A stretch of 64,000 nt of DNA from contig NZ_CP077970.1 of NCBI RefSeq assembly GCF_024758505.1, positions 868,001 through 932,000 on the forward strand, written 5' to 3'. Of this stretch, positions 54,382 to 62,554 are shown one piece after another. The DNA is from Bradyrhizobium arachidis. Lineage in GTDB: Bacteria; Pseudomonadota; Alphaproteobacteria; Rhizobiales; Xanthobacteraceae. The notes beneath the pieces were generated by a model. It ran no database searches. It had not been told where the DNA came from and was given only the letters and a program-made list of their open reading frames with translations. A program made the position numbers and the translations under genes. The number at the start of each line of letters is the position of its first letter. Within the stretch, counting starts at the first letter, position 1.

Positions 54382-54576
54382 TTAGTAGCGCGAGACGACC
54401 GGGCCGGGCGCCTTGCCGATGGGAGCTTTTCCGACCGGGGACTTGCCAATCGGCATCTTGCCGACGACGGGCGCTTCCGAATAGACGGGCGCAGGCTGGC
54501 GACGCGGCAGGTCGGCGGCGCTGGCGGCAGTCACCACGGCAAGCGTAGCACCGGCGGCAATAACGAACTTGATCAC
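54382..54576 (-). CDS. Small exported protein with tandem Pro-x-Gly-Lys units
   Basis: A 64-residue protein starting with GTG at 54576, with GGGGAA upstream. The signal peptide VIKFVIAAGATLAVVTAASA is followed by a proline-rich stretch. The C-terminal third is a five-residue tandem repeat (VGKMP, IGKSP, VGKAP, IGKAP), ending GPVVSRY. The regular spacing of Gly-Lys suggests a short basic periplasmic or surface peptide, but no family is recognised. A frame extension upstream would add residues unlike a signal peptide, so the GTG is preferred. Confidence 0.55.
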   Translation of the reverse strand: MIKFVIAAGATLAVVTAASAADLPRRQPAPVYSEAPVVGKMPIGKSPVGKAPIGKAPGPVVSRY

Positions 54577-54794
54577 GGCAGATTCCCCATGAAGTTGGAC
54601 GACACACAATAATGCCTGCCGGGCGTAAGCCTGCAGGCATGCAGTGCACATGATCGATGGAATGCGACGACAGTGCGGCGCGAGCTTTGCCGAATATGTC
54701 TGAGATGAGGCGGTTGTGAGACTCGGGACGAGGCCGCGTGCTACATGGCAATCCCGGGATCAGGCCATAGCCGCGCGCCGCAGGAGGGACCAGC

Positions 54795-54992
54795 ATGACA
54801 CGACCGACGCCCAAAGCGATCAAGGCAACCGCCGAGACCGCAGGCATCCCCGTGGATGACGAGACCGCAACCCGCATCTCCAACTCCATCGGACCGGCCT
54901 TCGAGGGCTTCTCGGTCATCGCCGGCACGCTGCCGTTTGATCTCGAGCCTTCGCACTTCGTGCTCGCGCAAACCGCGAAGGTGACGAAATGA
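54795..54992 (+). CDS. AtzG-like small subunit (DUF4089)
   Basis: A 65-residue protein, MTRPTPKAIKATAETAGIPV then NSIGPAFEGFSVIAGTLPFDLEP. It matches the AtzG/DUF4089 family, a small partner that stabilises AtzE amidases much as GatC does GatA. Its stop overlaps the next gene's ATG (ATGA at 54989-54992), which supports one complex. AGGAGGGACCAGC upstream provides a ribosome site. Confidence 0.82.
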   Translation: MTRPTPKAIKATAETAGIPVDDETATRISNSIGPAFEGFSVIAGTLPFDLEPSHFVLAQTAKVTK

Positions 54993-56428
54993 GCCAGGAA
55001 ATGAGCCAGGGAATGAGCCAAGACCCGGCCTTGATGACGCTCACCGAGGTCGCGCGCGCGATCGCGATGAAGCAGGTCTCCTCGCACGAGGTGACGCGCG
55101 CGCTGCTGCACCGCATCGCGCAGTGGCAGCCGCATCTCAACGCCTTTGTGTCGATCGAATCCGAGGCCGCGCTGAAGGCGGCAGAAAGTGCCGACGCCGC
55201 GCTCGCCAAGGGCGAGGTCCGCGGGCCGCTGCACGGCGTGCCGCTCGCCCACAAGGACATGTATTACGACGCCGGCCATATCGTGACCTGCGGCTCGCTG
55301 ATCCGGCGCGATTTCGTTGCGACGACGACGTCCACCGCCTTACAAACGCTGAAGGATGCCGGCCAGGTCCGCCTCGGCACGCTGCACCTCGCCGAATTCG
55401 CCTATGGTCCGACCGGCCACAACAGCCATTACGGTCCGGTGCGCAACCCCTGGAACGTCGCGCACATCACCGGCGGCTCGTCCTCGGGCTCCGGTTCCTC
55501 CGTCGCGGCGCGATTGACCTATGCCGCGCTCGGCTCCGACACCGGCGGCTCGATCCGCATGCCCGCGCATTTCTGCGGCGTCACAGGCCTGAAGACCACC
55601 GTCGGTCGCGTCAGCCGCGCCGGCGCGATGCCGCTGTCGCAATCGCTCGACACCGTCGGTCCGTTGGCGCGAACCGCGGAAGATTGCGCGCTGCTGCTGG
55701 CGCTGATGGCGGGCCCCGATCCCGAGGATGCCACTGCGAGCCACGAGCCGGTTGCCGATTATATTGCGGCGACCAAGGGCTCGTTAAAGGGCCTGAAAAT
55801 CGGTGTGCCCGCGTCGTATTATGTCGACGATCTCGATGCCGAGGTCGCGCGCGTGCTTGAGGAGACCATCGCGGTGCTCAAGCGCGAAGGCGCTGACATC
55901 GTCAAGGTCGAATTGCGCGATCAGCGGCAATTGTCGGCCGCTTGCCAGCTCGTGCTGGCGGTCGAGGCGGCTGCCTTCCACAAGCGCTGGCTGATCGAGC
56001 GCCCGCAGGATTATGGCCCGCAGGTCTTGATGCGCCTGCAGAACGGGCTCGCGATTCCCGCCGTCACCTATCTCGAGGCGATGCGCTGGCGCGGCCCGGC
56101 GCTCGCCGCGCACAATGCGGCGACGGCTGGTGTCGATGCGGTGATCGCACCGGCGTCGCCGATCCCTGCGCCGACCATTGCGGAGAGCGATGTCGGTGCC
56201 GGTCCGAACGCCGGCGCGCTGCTGCAGCGGCTGACGCTGTTCACCCGTCCCGTCAACTATCTCGGCCTGCCGTCGCTCACCGTGCCGTCCGGCTTCACCG
56301 AGGGCGGTCTGCCTGTTGGCATGCAGTTCATCGGCCGCTCCTTCGACGAGGCGACGCTGCTCACCATCGGCGCCGCGTTTCAGCGGGCGACCGATTATCA
56401 CGACAAGGTGCCAAAGCTGCCGTCATGA
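54989..56428 (+). CDS. AtzE-family amidohydrolase (amidase signature family)
   Basis: A 479-residue amidase. The catalytic lysine is in GVPLAHKDMYYDAG, and the glycine/serine-rich amidase signature in GGSSSGSGSSVAARLTYAALGSDTGGSIRMPA, giving the Ser-cisSer-Lys triad. The family includes AtzE, the 1-carboxybiuret hydrolase of cyanuric acid breakdown; with no atzD nearby, the true substrate could be another small amide. The first 12 codons are unusual: ATGAGCCAR-GAN occurs three times in tandem (starts at 54989, 55001 and 55013), so the true initiation codon could be any of the three. Confidence 0.88.
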   Translation: MSQEMSQGMSQDPALMTLTEVARAIAMKQVSSHEVTRALLHRIAQWQPHLNAFVSIESEAALKAAESADAALAKGEVRGPLHGVPLAHKDMYYDAGHIVTCGSLIRRDFVATTTSTALQTLKDAGQVRLGTLHLAEFAYGPTGHNSHYGPVRNPWNVAHITGGSSSGSGSSVAARLTYAALGSDTGGSIRMPAHFCGVTGLKTTVGRVSRAGAMPLSQSLDTVGPLARTAEDCALLLALMAGPDPEDATASHEPVADYIAATKGSLKGLKIGVPASYYVDDLDAEVARVLEETIAVLKREGADIVKVELRDQRQLSAACQLVLAVEAAAFHKRWLIERPQDYGPQVLMRLQNGLAIPAVTYLEAMRWRGPALAAHNAATAGVDAVIAPASPIPAPTIAESDVGAGPNAGALLQRLTLFTRPVNYLGLPSLTVPSGFTEGGLPVGMQFIGRSFDEATLLTIGAAFQRATDYHDKVPKLPS

Positions 56429-56524
56429 CTGCCGCCGGACGTGCACGTGGCGACGGATTCTCTTTACCTGGACTTGAGTTATCGCTGTTCACCGGGACCA
56501 TCCGGTGCCGGACCTGTTCTACTG

Positions 56525-56542
56525 TGCATGGGGTTGTTTCGA
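56525..56542. repeat. Copy of the 18-bp motif seen at 1374-1391
   Basis: TGCATGGGGTTGTTTCGA is identical to the sequence at 1374-1391. It lies in the 217-base gap upstream of the GlsB-like gene. The gap otherwise shows no gene; a short frame through this motif reads FYCAWGCFD, which parallels the other copy. Confidence 0.5.
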
Positions 56543-56645
56543 CATTTGGGTCGGAGCGATCCGCCGGAGAGACGTGAAGCACATTCACACCCCGTTCATC
56601 CCGGTTCCCGTTCCATGCGGCCGTTCACGGAGAGGGACCTCACTT

Positions 56646-56915
56646 ATGTACATTTCCAACGAAGGCCTGCTCGTTATCCTGTTCGTCGGCCTCGTGGCCG
56701 GCTGGCTCGCCGGCAAGATCGTGCGCGGCGCGGGCTTTGGCATCATCGGCGACATCCTGATCGGCATCGGCGGCGCGCTGGTGGCGAGCCTGCTATTCCC
56801 CAGGCTCGGGATCCGGCTGGGAACCGGGCTCGTGTCCGAGATCATCTATTCCGCGATCGGCGCGGTCATCCTGCTTCTGGTGGTGCGGCTGTTGCGCGGC
56901 CGCGGACGGTTCTAG
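56646..56915 (+). CDS. GlsB/YeaQ/YmgE family stress response membrane protein
   Basis: An 89-residue inner-membrane protein with three hydrophobic helices (about residues 6-23, 28-50 and 58-82). GWLAGKIVRGAGFGIIGDILIGIGGALVASLLFPRLG is the transglycosylase-associated protein family signature. These proteins are induced by envelope, oxidative or glycine/glutaminase-related stress, with no defined biochemical role. The ATG at 56646 fits the family length; an upstream in-frame ATG at 56505 would add 47 unrelated residues. A GC-rich hairpin follows the gene. Confidence 0.85.
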   Translation: MYISNEGLLVILFVGLVAGWLAGKIVRGAGFGIIGDILIGIGGALVASLLFPRLGIRLGTGLVSEIIYSAIGAVILLLVVRLLRGRGRF

Positions 56916-56937
56916 CGCGCATCACATCCCGCGACGC

Positions 56938-56973
56938 CGCCCGCCGTGATGTCTTGAAACATCGCGGCGGGCG
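56938..56973 (+). terminator. Stem-loop downstream of the GlsB-like gene
   Basis: CGCCCGCCGTGATG (56938-56951) pairs with CATCGCGGCGGGCG (56960-56973), with one G-U wobble and an 8-base loop. No T tract follows, so it may be a factor-dependent terminator or an RNA-stabilising hairpin. Confidence 0.5.
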
Positions 56974-57138
56974 CCAGAACTGTGAAATTCCGGACTTGCG
57001 CCGGCCCGCAACTGCGGTAGAGGTCTCGGCGGAGGGCCTCAAGCTTAATTGGGGCTTCAAGGTTATTGCGCTACGTTGGACGATACCCCGAAAACTCGAT
57101 ATTAATCTGGGTCCAGTACCCTAGAATTGCTTGCGAAA

Positions 57139-57160
57139 TCAGGGGTTTTTGTTCCCCTGA
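57139..57160 (+). promoter_or_regulatory. Hairpin 38 bases ahead of the exporter gene
   Basis: TCAGGGG (57139-57145) and CCCCTGA (57154-57160) form a perfect 7-bp stem with a T-rich loop (TTTTTGTT). It lies in the leader of the type I exporter gene and could influence its expression. Confidence 0.35.
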
Positions 57161-57197
57161 CCGGTTCAGACGAACAGACCAGAAAGAGACCAGGCTG

Positions 57198-58946
57198 ATG
57201 GCAGCGGTTCCCGGCGTGCGCCGTTCCGAACTCGGTGACGCCTTGCGGGCCTGCCGCAGCGCGTTCGTCGGCGTCGGGTTGATGAGCTGCATGATCAACC
57301 TGCTGTACCTGACCGGGTCGATCTTCATGCTCGAGGTCTACGACCGGGTGCTGCCGAGTCGCAGCATCCCGACGCTGGTCGGCCTCATCATCCTCGCCGG
57401 CGGCCTCTACATGGCGCAGGGCGTGCTCGATCTGATCCGCGGCCGTATCCTGGGTCGCGTCGGCACCGCGCTCGACGAGGCCCTCAACAAGCGGGTGTTC
57501 GACACCATCGTGCGCCTGCCGCTCCTGGTCGGCGGCCGCAACGAGGGTCTCCAGCCGTTGCGCGACCTCGACAACGTCCGCTCCTTCCTCGGCGGCATGG
57601 GGCCGAGCGCGTTCTTCGATCTGCCCTGGCTGCCGCTCTATCTCGCCATCTGCTTCGCCTTCCATGTCATGATCGGCGTCACCGCGCTGGTCGGCGCCAT
57701 CATCCTGGTCGGCCTCACCCTCGTCACCGAGTTCATGTCGCGCCGGCCGGCGCGCGAGGCGATGACGCTGGCGGCACGCCGCAACGACCTCGCCGCATCC
57801 AGCCGCCGCAACGCCGAGGTGCTGGTCGCCATGGGCATGGCCGGCCGGCTCAATGCGCGCTGGAGCGAGACCAACGAAAAATACCTCGAAGGCAATCAGC
57901 GCGCGAGCGACGTCGCGGGCGGCTTGGGCGCGGTGGCAAAAGTGCTGCGCATGATGCTGCAATCGGCGGTGCTCGCGGTCGGCGCCTATCTCGTCATCCA
58001 CCAGGAGGCGACCGCCGGCATCATCATCGCGGGCTCGATCCTCTCGGCCCGCGCGCTCGCGCCGGTCGATCTCGCGATTGCGCATTGGAAGTCCTTTGTC
58101 GCCGCGCGGCAGAGCTGGCAGCGCCTCAATCGCCTACTGGAGCAGATGCCGCCGCAGGTGATGCAGACCCAGTTGCAGGTTCCCTCCGGCAAGCTGTCGG
58201 TCGAAGCCGTCAGCATCGTGCCGCCCGGCGATCAGCGCATGATCGTGCAGGAGGTGACGTTTGCCCTCAACGCCGGCAGCGCCCTGGGCGTCATCGGCCC
58301 GAGCGGGTCCGGGAAATCGTCATTGATCCGCGCTCTCGTCGGCGTCTGGCAGCCGGTGCGCGGCAAGGTGCGGCTCGACGGTGCCGCGCTCGACCAGTGG
58401 ACGTCTGACGTGCTCGGCCGCTACATCGGCTATCTGCCGCAGGACGTCGAGCTGTTCGCCGGCAGCATCGCCCAGAACATCAGCCGTTTTGATCCCGAGG
58501 CAACGTCCGAGGGTATCATCGCGGCGGCCAAGGAAGCCGGCGTGCACGAGATGATCATCAAGATGCGCGAGGGTTACAACACCCAGGTCGGCGAGCAGGG
58601 CACTTCGCTCTCCGCAGGGCAGGCCCAGCGCGTGGCGCTGGCGCGCGCGCTCTACGGCAATCCGTTCCTGATCGTGCTCGACGAGCCGAACTCCAATCTC
58701 GACACCGAAGGCGACGAGGCGCTGACGCGCGCGATCCGCGCCGCGCGCGAGCGCGGAGCGATCGTCGTCGTCGTCGCGCACCGGCCGATCGGCGTCGAGG
58801 CCGTCGACCAGATTTTGGTGCTGCGCGACGGGCGCATGCAGGCTTTCGGGCCGAAGGAACAGGTGCTGTCGCAGGTGCTCCAGCCGCGCGTCGCGCCGCC
58901 CGCACCGATCAAGATCGTCAGCGAAGGCGGAGTGGCCAAACCATGA
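57198..58946 (+). CDS. Type I secretion system permease/ATPase (PrtD-like)
   Basis: A 582-residue ABC exporter. The N-terminal half has about five or six membrane helices (FVGVGLMSCMINLLYLTGSIFMLEVYDRVLPSRSIPTL is typical of the PrtD/RTX family). The ATPase half has Walker A IGPSGSGKSSLIRALVG, signature LSAGQAQRVALARALYG and Walker B FLIVLDEPNSNLD. There is no C39 peptidase domain. It pairs with the HlyD adaptor that overlaps by four bases (ATGA at 58943). The nearby giant surface protein has a type I C-terminal signal and is a plausible cargo (inference). ATG 57198 is chosen from family length. Confidence 0.92.
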   Translation: MAAVPGVRRSELGDALRACRSAFVGVGLMSCMINLLYLTGSIFMLEVYDRVLPSRSIPTLVGLIILAGGLYMAQGVLDLIRGRILGRVGTALDEALNKRVFDTIVRLPLLVGGRNEGLQPLRDLDNVRSFLGGMGPSAFFDLPWLPLYLAICFAFHVMIGVTALVGAIILVGLTLVTEFMSRRPAREAMTLAARRNDLAASSRRNAEVLVAMGMAGRLNARWSETNEKYLEGNQRASDVAGGLGAVAKVLRMMLQSAVLAVGAYLVIHQEATAGIIIAGSILSARALAPVDLAIAHWKSFVAARQSWQRLNRLLEQMPPQVMQTQLQVPSGKLSVEAVSIVPPGDQRMIVQEVTFALNAGSALGVIGPSGSGKSSLIRALVGVWQPVRGKVRLDGAALDQWTSDVLGRYIGYLPQDVELFAGSIAQNISRFDPEATSEGIIAAAKEAGVHEMIIKMREGYNTQVGEQGTSLSAGQAQRVALARALYGNPFLIVLDEPNSNLDTEGDEALTRAIRAARERGAIVVVVAHRPIGVEAVDQILVLRDGRMQAFGPKEQVLSQVLQPRVAPPAPIKIVSEGGVAKP

Positions 58947-60277
58947 GCACGATGGCGCTTCCGGCTGCGAAACCCGCGGCAAAGAAGACTGCCCGGCAGT
59001 CGATCAAGTCCCACCTCATGATCGGCCTTGCGATCGTGGTGCTGCTGGCCGGCGGGCTCGGCGGCTGGGCCTCGACCGTGCTGATCTCTGGCGCGCTGAT
59101 CGCGCCGGGTCAGGTCGTCGTCGAATCCAACGTCAAGAAGGTGCAGCATCCGACCGGCGGCGTGGTCGGCGAGTTGCGCGCCCGCGACGGCGACGTGGTC
59201 AAGGCCGGCGACGTCGTGGTGCGGCTCGACGACACCGTCACCAAGGCGAACCTCGCGATCGTCACCAAGAATCTCGACGCGGCGATGGCGCGCGCGGCGC
59301 GGCTCCAGGCCGAGCAGCGCGGGGTTTCCAGGATCGAATTCCCGCAAGCACTTCTCGATCGTGCCGGCGATCCCGACGTGATGATCCTGCTCGACAGCGA
59401 AGGCAAACTGTTCGACGTCCGCGTCAACGGCCGCGCCGGCCAGAAGGCCCAGCTCAACGAGCGCATCACGCAGTTGAAGGAGGAGATCGCCGGTCTCAGC
59501 GCCCAGGAAAAGGCCAAGGACCAGGAGATCGCGCTGGTCCAGAACGAGCTCACCGGCGTGCGTGAGCTCTACGACAAGCGCCTGGTGCAGATCTCGCGCC
59601 TGACCCAGCTCGAGCGCGACTCTGCCCGCCTCAACGGCGAGCGCGCGCAGTACATCGCCGCCCGCGCCCAGGCCAAGGGCAAGATCACCGAGACCGAACT
59701 TCAGATCATCCAGGTCGACAAGGACGTGGTCAGCGAGGTCTCGAAGGACCTGCGCGAGACCAACGACAAGATCGGCGAGTTGATCGAACGCAAGGTCACC
59801 GCCGAGGACCAACTGCGCCGCGTCGACATCCGCGCGCCGCAGGACGGCATGGTGCTGCAATCGACGGTGCACACCGTCGGCGGCGTCGTCACCGCCGGCG
59901 ACGCGATCATGCTGATCGTGCCGCAGGCCGACGACCTTCAGGTCGAGGCCAAGGTCAACCCGATCGACATCGACAAGCTTCAGATCGGCCAGAAGACGCT
60001 GCTGCGCCTCTCCGCCTTCAACCAGCGCACCACCCCGGAGCTCAACGGCGTCGTCACCCGCGTCTCACCTGATGTCACCACCGACCAGCGCACGGGGCAG
60101 AGCTACTACACCATCCGCGTCTCGATGCCGGCGGAGGAGGTCGCCCGCCTCGGCGACGTCAAGCTGATCCCGGGCATGCCGGTGGAAGCCTTCGTGCAGA
60201 CCGGCGACCGAACCATGCTGTCCTACCTGATGAAGCCGTTCCACGACCAACTGATGCGGGCGTTCCGGGAGAAGTGA
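58943..60277 (+). CDS. HlyD family type I secretion periplasmic adaptor
   Basis: A 444-residue membrane fusion protein. A cytoplasmic tail of about 25 residues is followed by one helix (about 29-50, MIGLAIVVLLAGGLGGWAS), then a biotinyl-lipoyl-like domain (GQVVVESNVKKVQHPTGGVV). A long coiled coil spans about residues 155-285, and the second lipoyl half and beta-barrel domain lie in RRVDIRAPQDGMVLQSTVHTVGG and the following 130 residues. It bridges the ABC exporter and a TolC-type outer-membrane channel. No TolC homologue is encoded in the window. Confidence 0.93.
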   Translation: MSTMALPAAKPAAKKTARQSIKSHLMIGLAIVVLLAGGLGGWASTVLISGALIAPGQVVVESNVKKVQHPTGGVVGELRARDGDVVKAGDVVVRLDDTVTKANLAIVTKNLDAAMARAARLQAEQRGVSRIEFPQALLDRAGDPDVMILLDSEGKLFDVRVNGRAGQKAQLNERITQLKEEIAGLSAQEKAKDQEIALVQNELTGVRELYDKRLVQISRLTQLERDSARLNGERAQYIAARAQAKGKITETELQIIQVDKDVVSEVSKDLRETNDKIGELIERKVTAEDQLRRVDIRAPQDGMVLQSTVHTVGGVVTAGDAIMLIVPQADDLQVEAKVNPIDIDKLQIGQKTLLRLSAFNQRTTPELNGVVTRVSPDVTTDQRTGQSYYTIRVSMPAEEVARLGDVKLIPGMPVEAFVQTGDRTMLSYLMKPFHDQLMRAFREK

Positions 60278-60291
60278 CGCGAGTGCTGGTC

Positions 60292-60316
60292 CGGAAAAGT
60301 GCGAAGCGGTTTTCCG
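60292..60316. repeat. CGGAAAA/TTTTCCG repeat, relative of 39896-39940
   Basis: CGGAAAAGTGCGAAGCGGTTTTCCG here differs from the 39904-39928 core at only a few central bases. It starts 14 bases after the HlyD stop. A partial element with CATCCCGGGG...CCCGGGATC at about 60343-60380 follows and resembles the ends of the 10544-10662 repeat. Confidence 0.6.
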
Positions 60317-60559
60317 ACGAGATCATGCTCAATTATTGAGGGTCATCCCGGGGCGCGCGTCAGCGCGAACCCGGGATCTTGTGCCACAGGCTGGATCTAT
60401 ATCGTTGATCCGCCCCGACACCGCACCCGCGAGGTGGCCCCCCCTCCGCCGCAACACTCCTGACGTCTCCGTGAGCGCGCGCGTCCCCTGGAATATCTCC
60501 GCCGATGCCGGGTTATCACTTCGTCCGGGGCGGACATGTCAGGTGATCCGGAGACGCAA

Positions 60560-61171
60560 ATGTTGAATCTCACGATCAGGCTCGTTGCACTTGGAGGCTT
60601 CTTGGTGGCGCTGGTCGCCGCACCCGCCGTCACGCCGGTGTGGGCCGCGGGCGGTGGGCCAGGCGGCGAAGATCCGTTCAGCAAGCCCTCCGGCAATTCG
60701 GCCGCGCCACCCCCGTCGCCATCCTATCCAAAACGTTCCAGCACCAAGCCGCCGCAGAAGGCCAAGAAGCCCGATAACCAGTCCAGTATCGGCGACCCCG
60801 CTTTTGCGGCCGGCTATCGCGCGGCCTATGAAACCATCTACGACCGCAACGACTATGCGGATGCGATCGTGCAGTTGCGGGCGCTCGGTCACGACGACTA
60901 TCCGAACGTTGCCAATCTCATCGGCTATTCCTACCGCAAGCTCGGCGACTACAAGCTTTCGCAGGTCTGGTACGAGCGTGCCTTGAAGGCTGATCCGAAC
61001 CACGTGCTGACCTGGCAGTATTACGGCCTGTGGCAGCTCGAGCAGGGCAATCGCGAGCAGGCGATGTATCATCTGAGCCGGATCGCCGCGATCTGCGGGA
61101 CCGGTTGCGACGAATACAAGTCGCTGGCGGCTGCGCTCGACAAGCCGACCGGGGCGGTGCTGGTGTACTGA
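60560..61171 (+). CDS. Exported TPR-like protein, copy 1
   Basis: A 203-residue protein with a signal peptide of about 29 residues (cleaved after VWAA). A proline-, serine- and lysine-rich linker runs to about residue 75, followed by a helical domain. That domain has TPR-like repeats: NLIGYSYRKLGDYKLSQVWYERALKADPNH and TWQYYGLWQLEQGNREQAMYHLSRI. The terminal CGTGCDEYKSLAAAL has a close cysteine pair that may form a disulfide. It is a paralogue of the next gene. A periplasmic scaffold role is likely, but the partner is unknown. ATG 60560 is preferred to 60536. Confidence 0.7.
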   Translation: MLNLTIRLVALGGFLVALVAAPAVTPVWAAGGGPGGEDPFSKPSGNSAAPPPSPSYPKRSSTKPPQKAKKPDNQSSIGDPAFAAGYRAAYETIYDRNDYADAIVQLRALGHDDYPNVANLIGYSYRKLGDYKLSQVWYERALKADPNHVLTWQYYGLWQLEQGNREQAMYHLSRIAAICGTGCDEYKSLAAALDKPTGAVLVY

Positions 61172-61391
61172 CCGAGTCCAGGCCCGAAGGCGCGGAGGAC
61201 ACAAAGGCACGAGGCGCATCAAGGCAAATTCGTTCGTCGCGTGGTGCGCCGCCTCGCGCCTGTGATGTGGCAGCACTTCTGCCGCGCTATTCCTGACGTC
61301 TCCGTGAACGTATACGCGCCTTGGAATATTCCCCCGCTGTGCCGGGTTATCACCTTGTCCGGGGCGGACATCTGACGAGACAGGAGCATAC

Positions 61392-62027
61392 ATGATCAAT
61401 CCCATGATCAGGCTTGTCGCGATTGGAACATTTCTCCTAGCGATGATCGCCGCACCCGCAATCGCGCCGGTTCGGGCGGCCGGCGGCGGAGGAGGAGGTG
61501 GTGGTGGCGGTGGCGGTGGTGGGGGTGCCGGCATGGATCCCTTTGCCCACCCCTATGACAATCCGAATACGCCGTCGTCCTATCCGAAGCGTTCCGGACC
61601 CAAGGCCACGCAAAAGACCAGGAAGCCCAACAACCAGTCGAGCATAGGCGATCCCGCGTTCGCGGCAGCCTATCGCGCGGCCTATGAAACCATCTACGAC
61701 CGCAACGACTATGCGGATGCGATCGTGCAGCTGCGGGCGCTCGGTCACGATGACTATCCGAACGTTGCCAATCTCATCGGCTATTCCTATCGCAAGCTCG
61801 GCGACTACAAGCTCTCGCAAGTCTGGTACGAGCGTGCCTTGAAGGCCGATCCGAACCACGTGCTGACCTGGCAGTATTACGGCCTGTGGCAGCTCGAGCA
61901 GGGCAATCGCGAGCAGGCGATGTACCATCTGAGCCGGATCGCCACGATTTGCGGCACGAGTTGCGACGAGTACAAGTCGCTGGCCGCCGCGCTCGACAAG
62001 CCGACCGGCGCGGTGCTGGTGTACTGA
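61392..62027 (+). CDS. Exported TPR-like protein, copy 2, with polyglycine linker
   Basis: A 211-residue paralogue of the preceding gene. After the signal peptide (cleaved near VRAA) comes an uninterrupted run of 15 glycines, then AGMDPFAHPYDNP and a basic linker with PNNQSSIGDPAFAAAYRAAY. From there the TPR-like domain is almost identical to copy 1 and ends in the same PTGAVLVY. The glycine codons are mixed (GGC, GGA, GGT, GGG), so the run is not a simple triplet expansion. The function is unknown. Confidence 0.7.
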   Translation: MINPMIRLVAIGTFLLAMIAAPAIAPVRAAGGGGGGGGGGGGGGGAGMDPFAHPYDNPNTPSSYPKRSGPKATQKTRKPNNQSSIGDPAFAAAYRAAYETIYDRNDYADAIVQLRALGHDDYPNVANLIGYSYRKLGDYKLSQVWYERALKADPNHVLTWQYYGLWQLEQGNREQAMYHLSRIATICGTSCDEYKSLAAALDKPTGAVLVY

Positions 62028-62154
62028 GTTAGGAGAAGAGGGCGCAGAGGCGTCGTGCCGGCCCGGCGAAAGAATCGGACGGGAAGGGCGCAGCTTGCCC
62101 ACCCCATGCCATCATTGCCAGCTTAGTCGTATCCTGGCGAAGGGGACGCCGGGG

Positions 62155-62430
62155 ATGCCGCTGACGCGCGACAAGATCATAGGTCATGACATCGAACGCC
62201 TCGCGTTCCGCTTCACCATGCTGAACGATGGCGAGACCGTGGATTGCCAGATCAGCGATGCCGCGATGGATGACCTCGCCGGCATGAAAGGCACCGAGAC
62301 CAGCGCCCGGCAGGCGCAGTTCCTGTCGCTGCGCGAAACCATCGAGCGGATCGCCTCGGATCTCTACGACGAAGCTCCGCGCTTCAAGGGCTACGTCGTG
62401 CGGATTTTTACGAAGCATCTGGGAAGATAG
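62155..62430 (+). CDS. DUF1488 family protein
   Basis: A 91-residue protein. LAFRFTMLNDGETVDCQISDAAMDDLAGM in the first half and RETIERIASDLYDEAPRFKGYVVRIF in the second fit the DUF1488 family, small conserved proteins of unknown function in alphaproteobacteria. The ATG at 62155 is preferred to one 60 bases earlier because it begins the conserved part and has AGGGGA upstream. It stands alone after the duplicated TPR-like genes. Confidence 0.7.
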   Translation: MPLTRDKIIGHDIERLAFRFTMLNDGETVDCQISDAAMDDLAGMKGTETSARQAQFLSLRETIERIASDLYDEAPRFKGYVVRIFTKHLGR

Positions 62431-62554
62431 CCGGACAAGCCCGCAACTTGCGATGGCTTCGAAAGGGTTCATTAAGGGCAGCCTGTAGTTGCATTGGATG
62501 GTGGCGGCGCGGCGTGAGACTATGCCTCGCAGTAGCCCAGGCCTTAACTCTCGC

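Larger units (their letters stand above)
60459..62027 (+). repeat. Tandem duplication of about 0.72 kb carrying the two TPR-like genes
   Basis: Unit 1 spans 60459-61171 and unit 2 spans 61292-62027. Both begin with CCTGACGTCTCCGTGA, share most of a 100-base upstream region (for example GCCGGGTTATCAC and GTCCGGGGCGGACAT), and contain a paralogous gene. The 3' two-thirds of the genes are nearly identical while the N-terminal linkers differ, which suggests gene conversion or strong selection on the C-terminal domain. Confidence 0.85.

Noticed and set aside
56505..56645. 47-residue N-terminal extension of the GlsB-like protein
   Set aside because: The extension runs through a dispersed repeat motif and is absent from the family; the ATG at 56646 gives the usual 89 residues.
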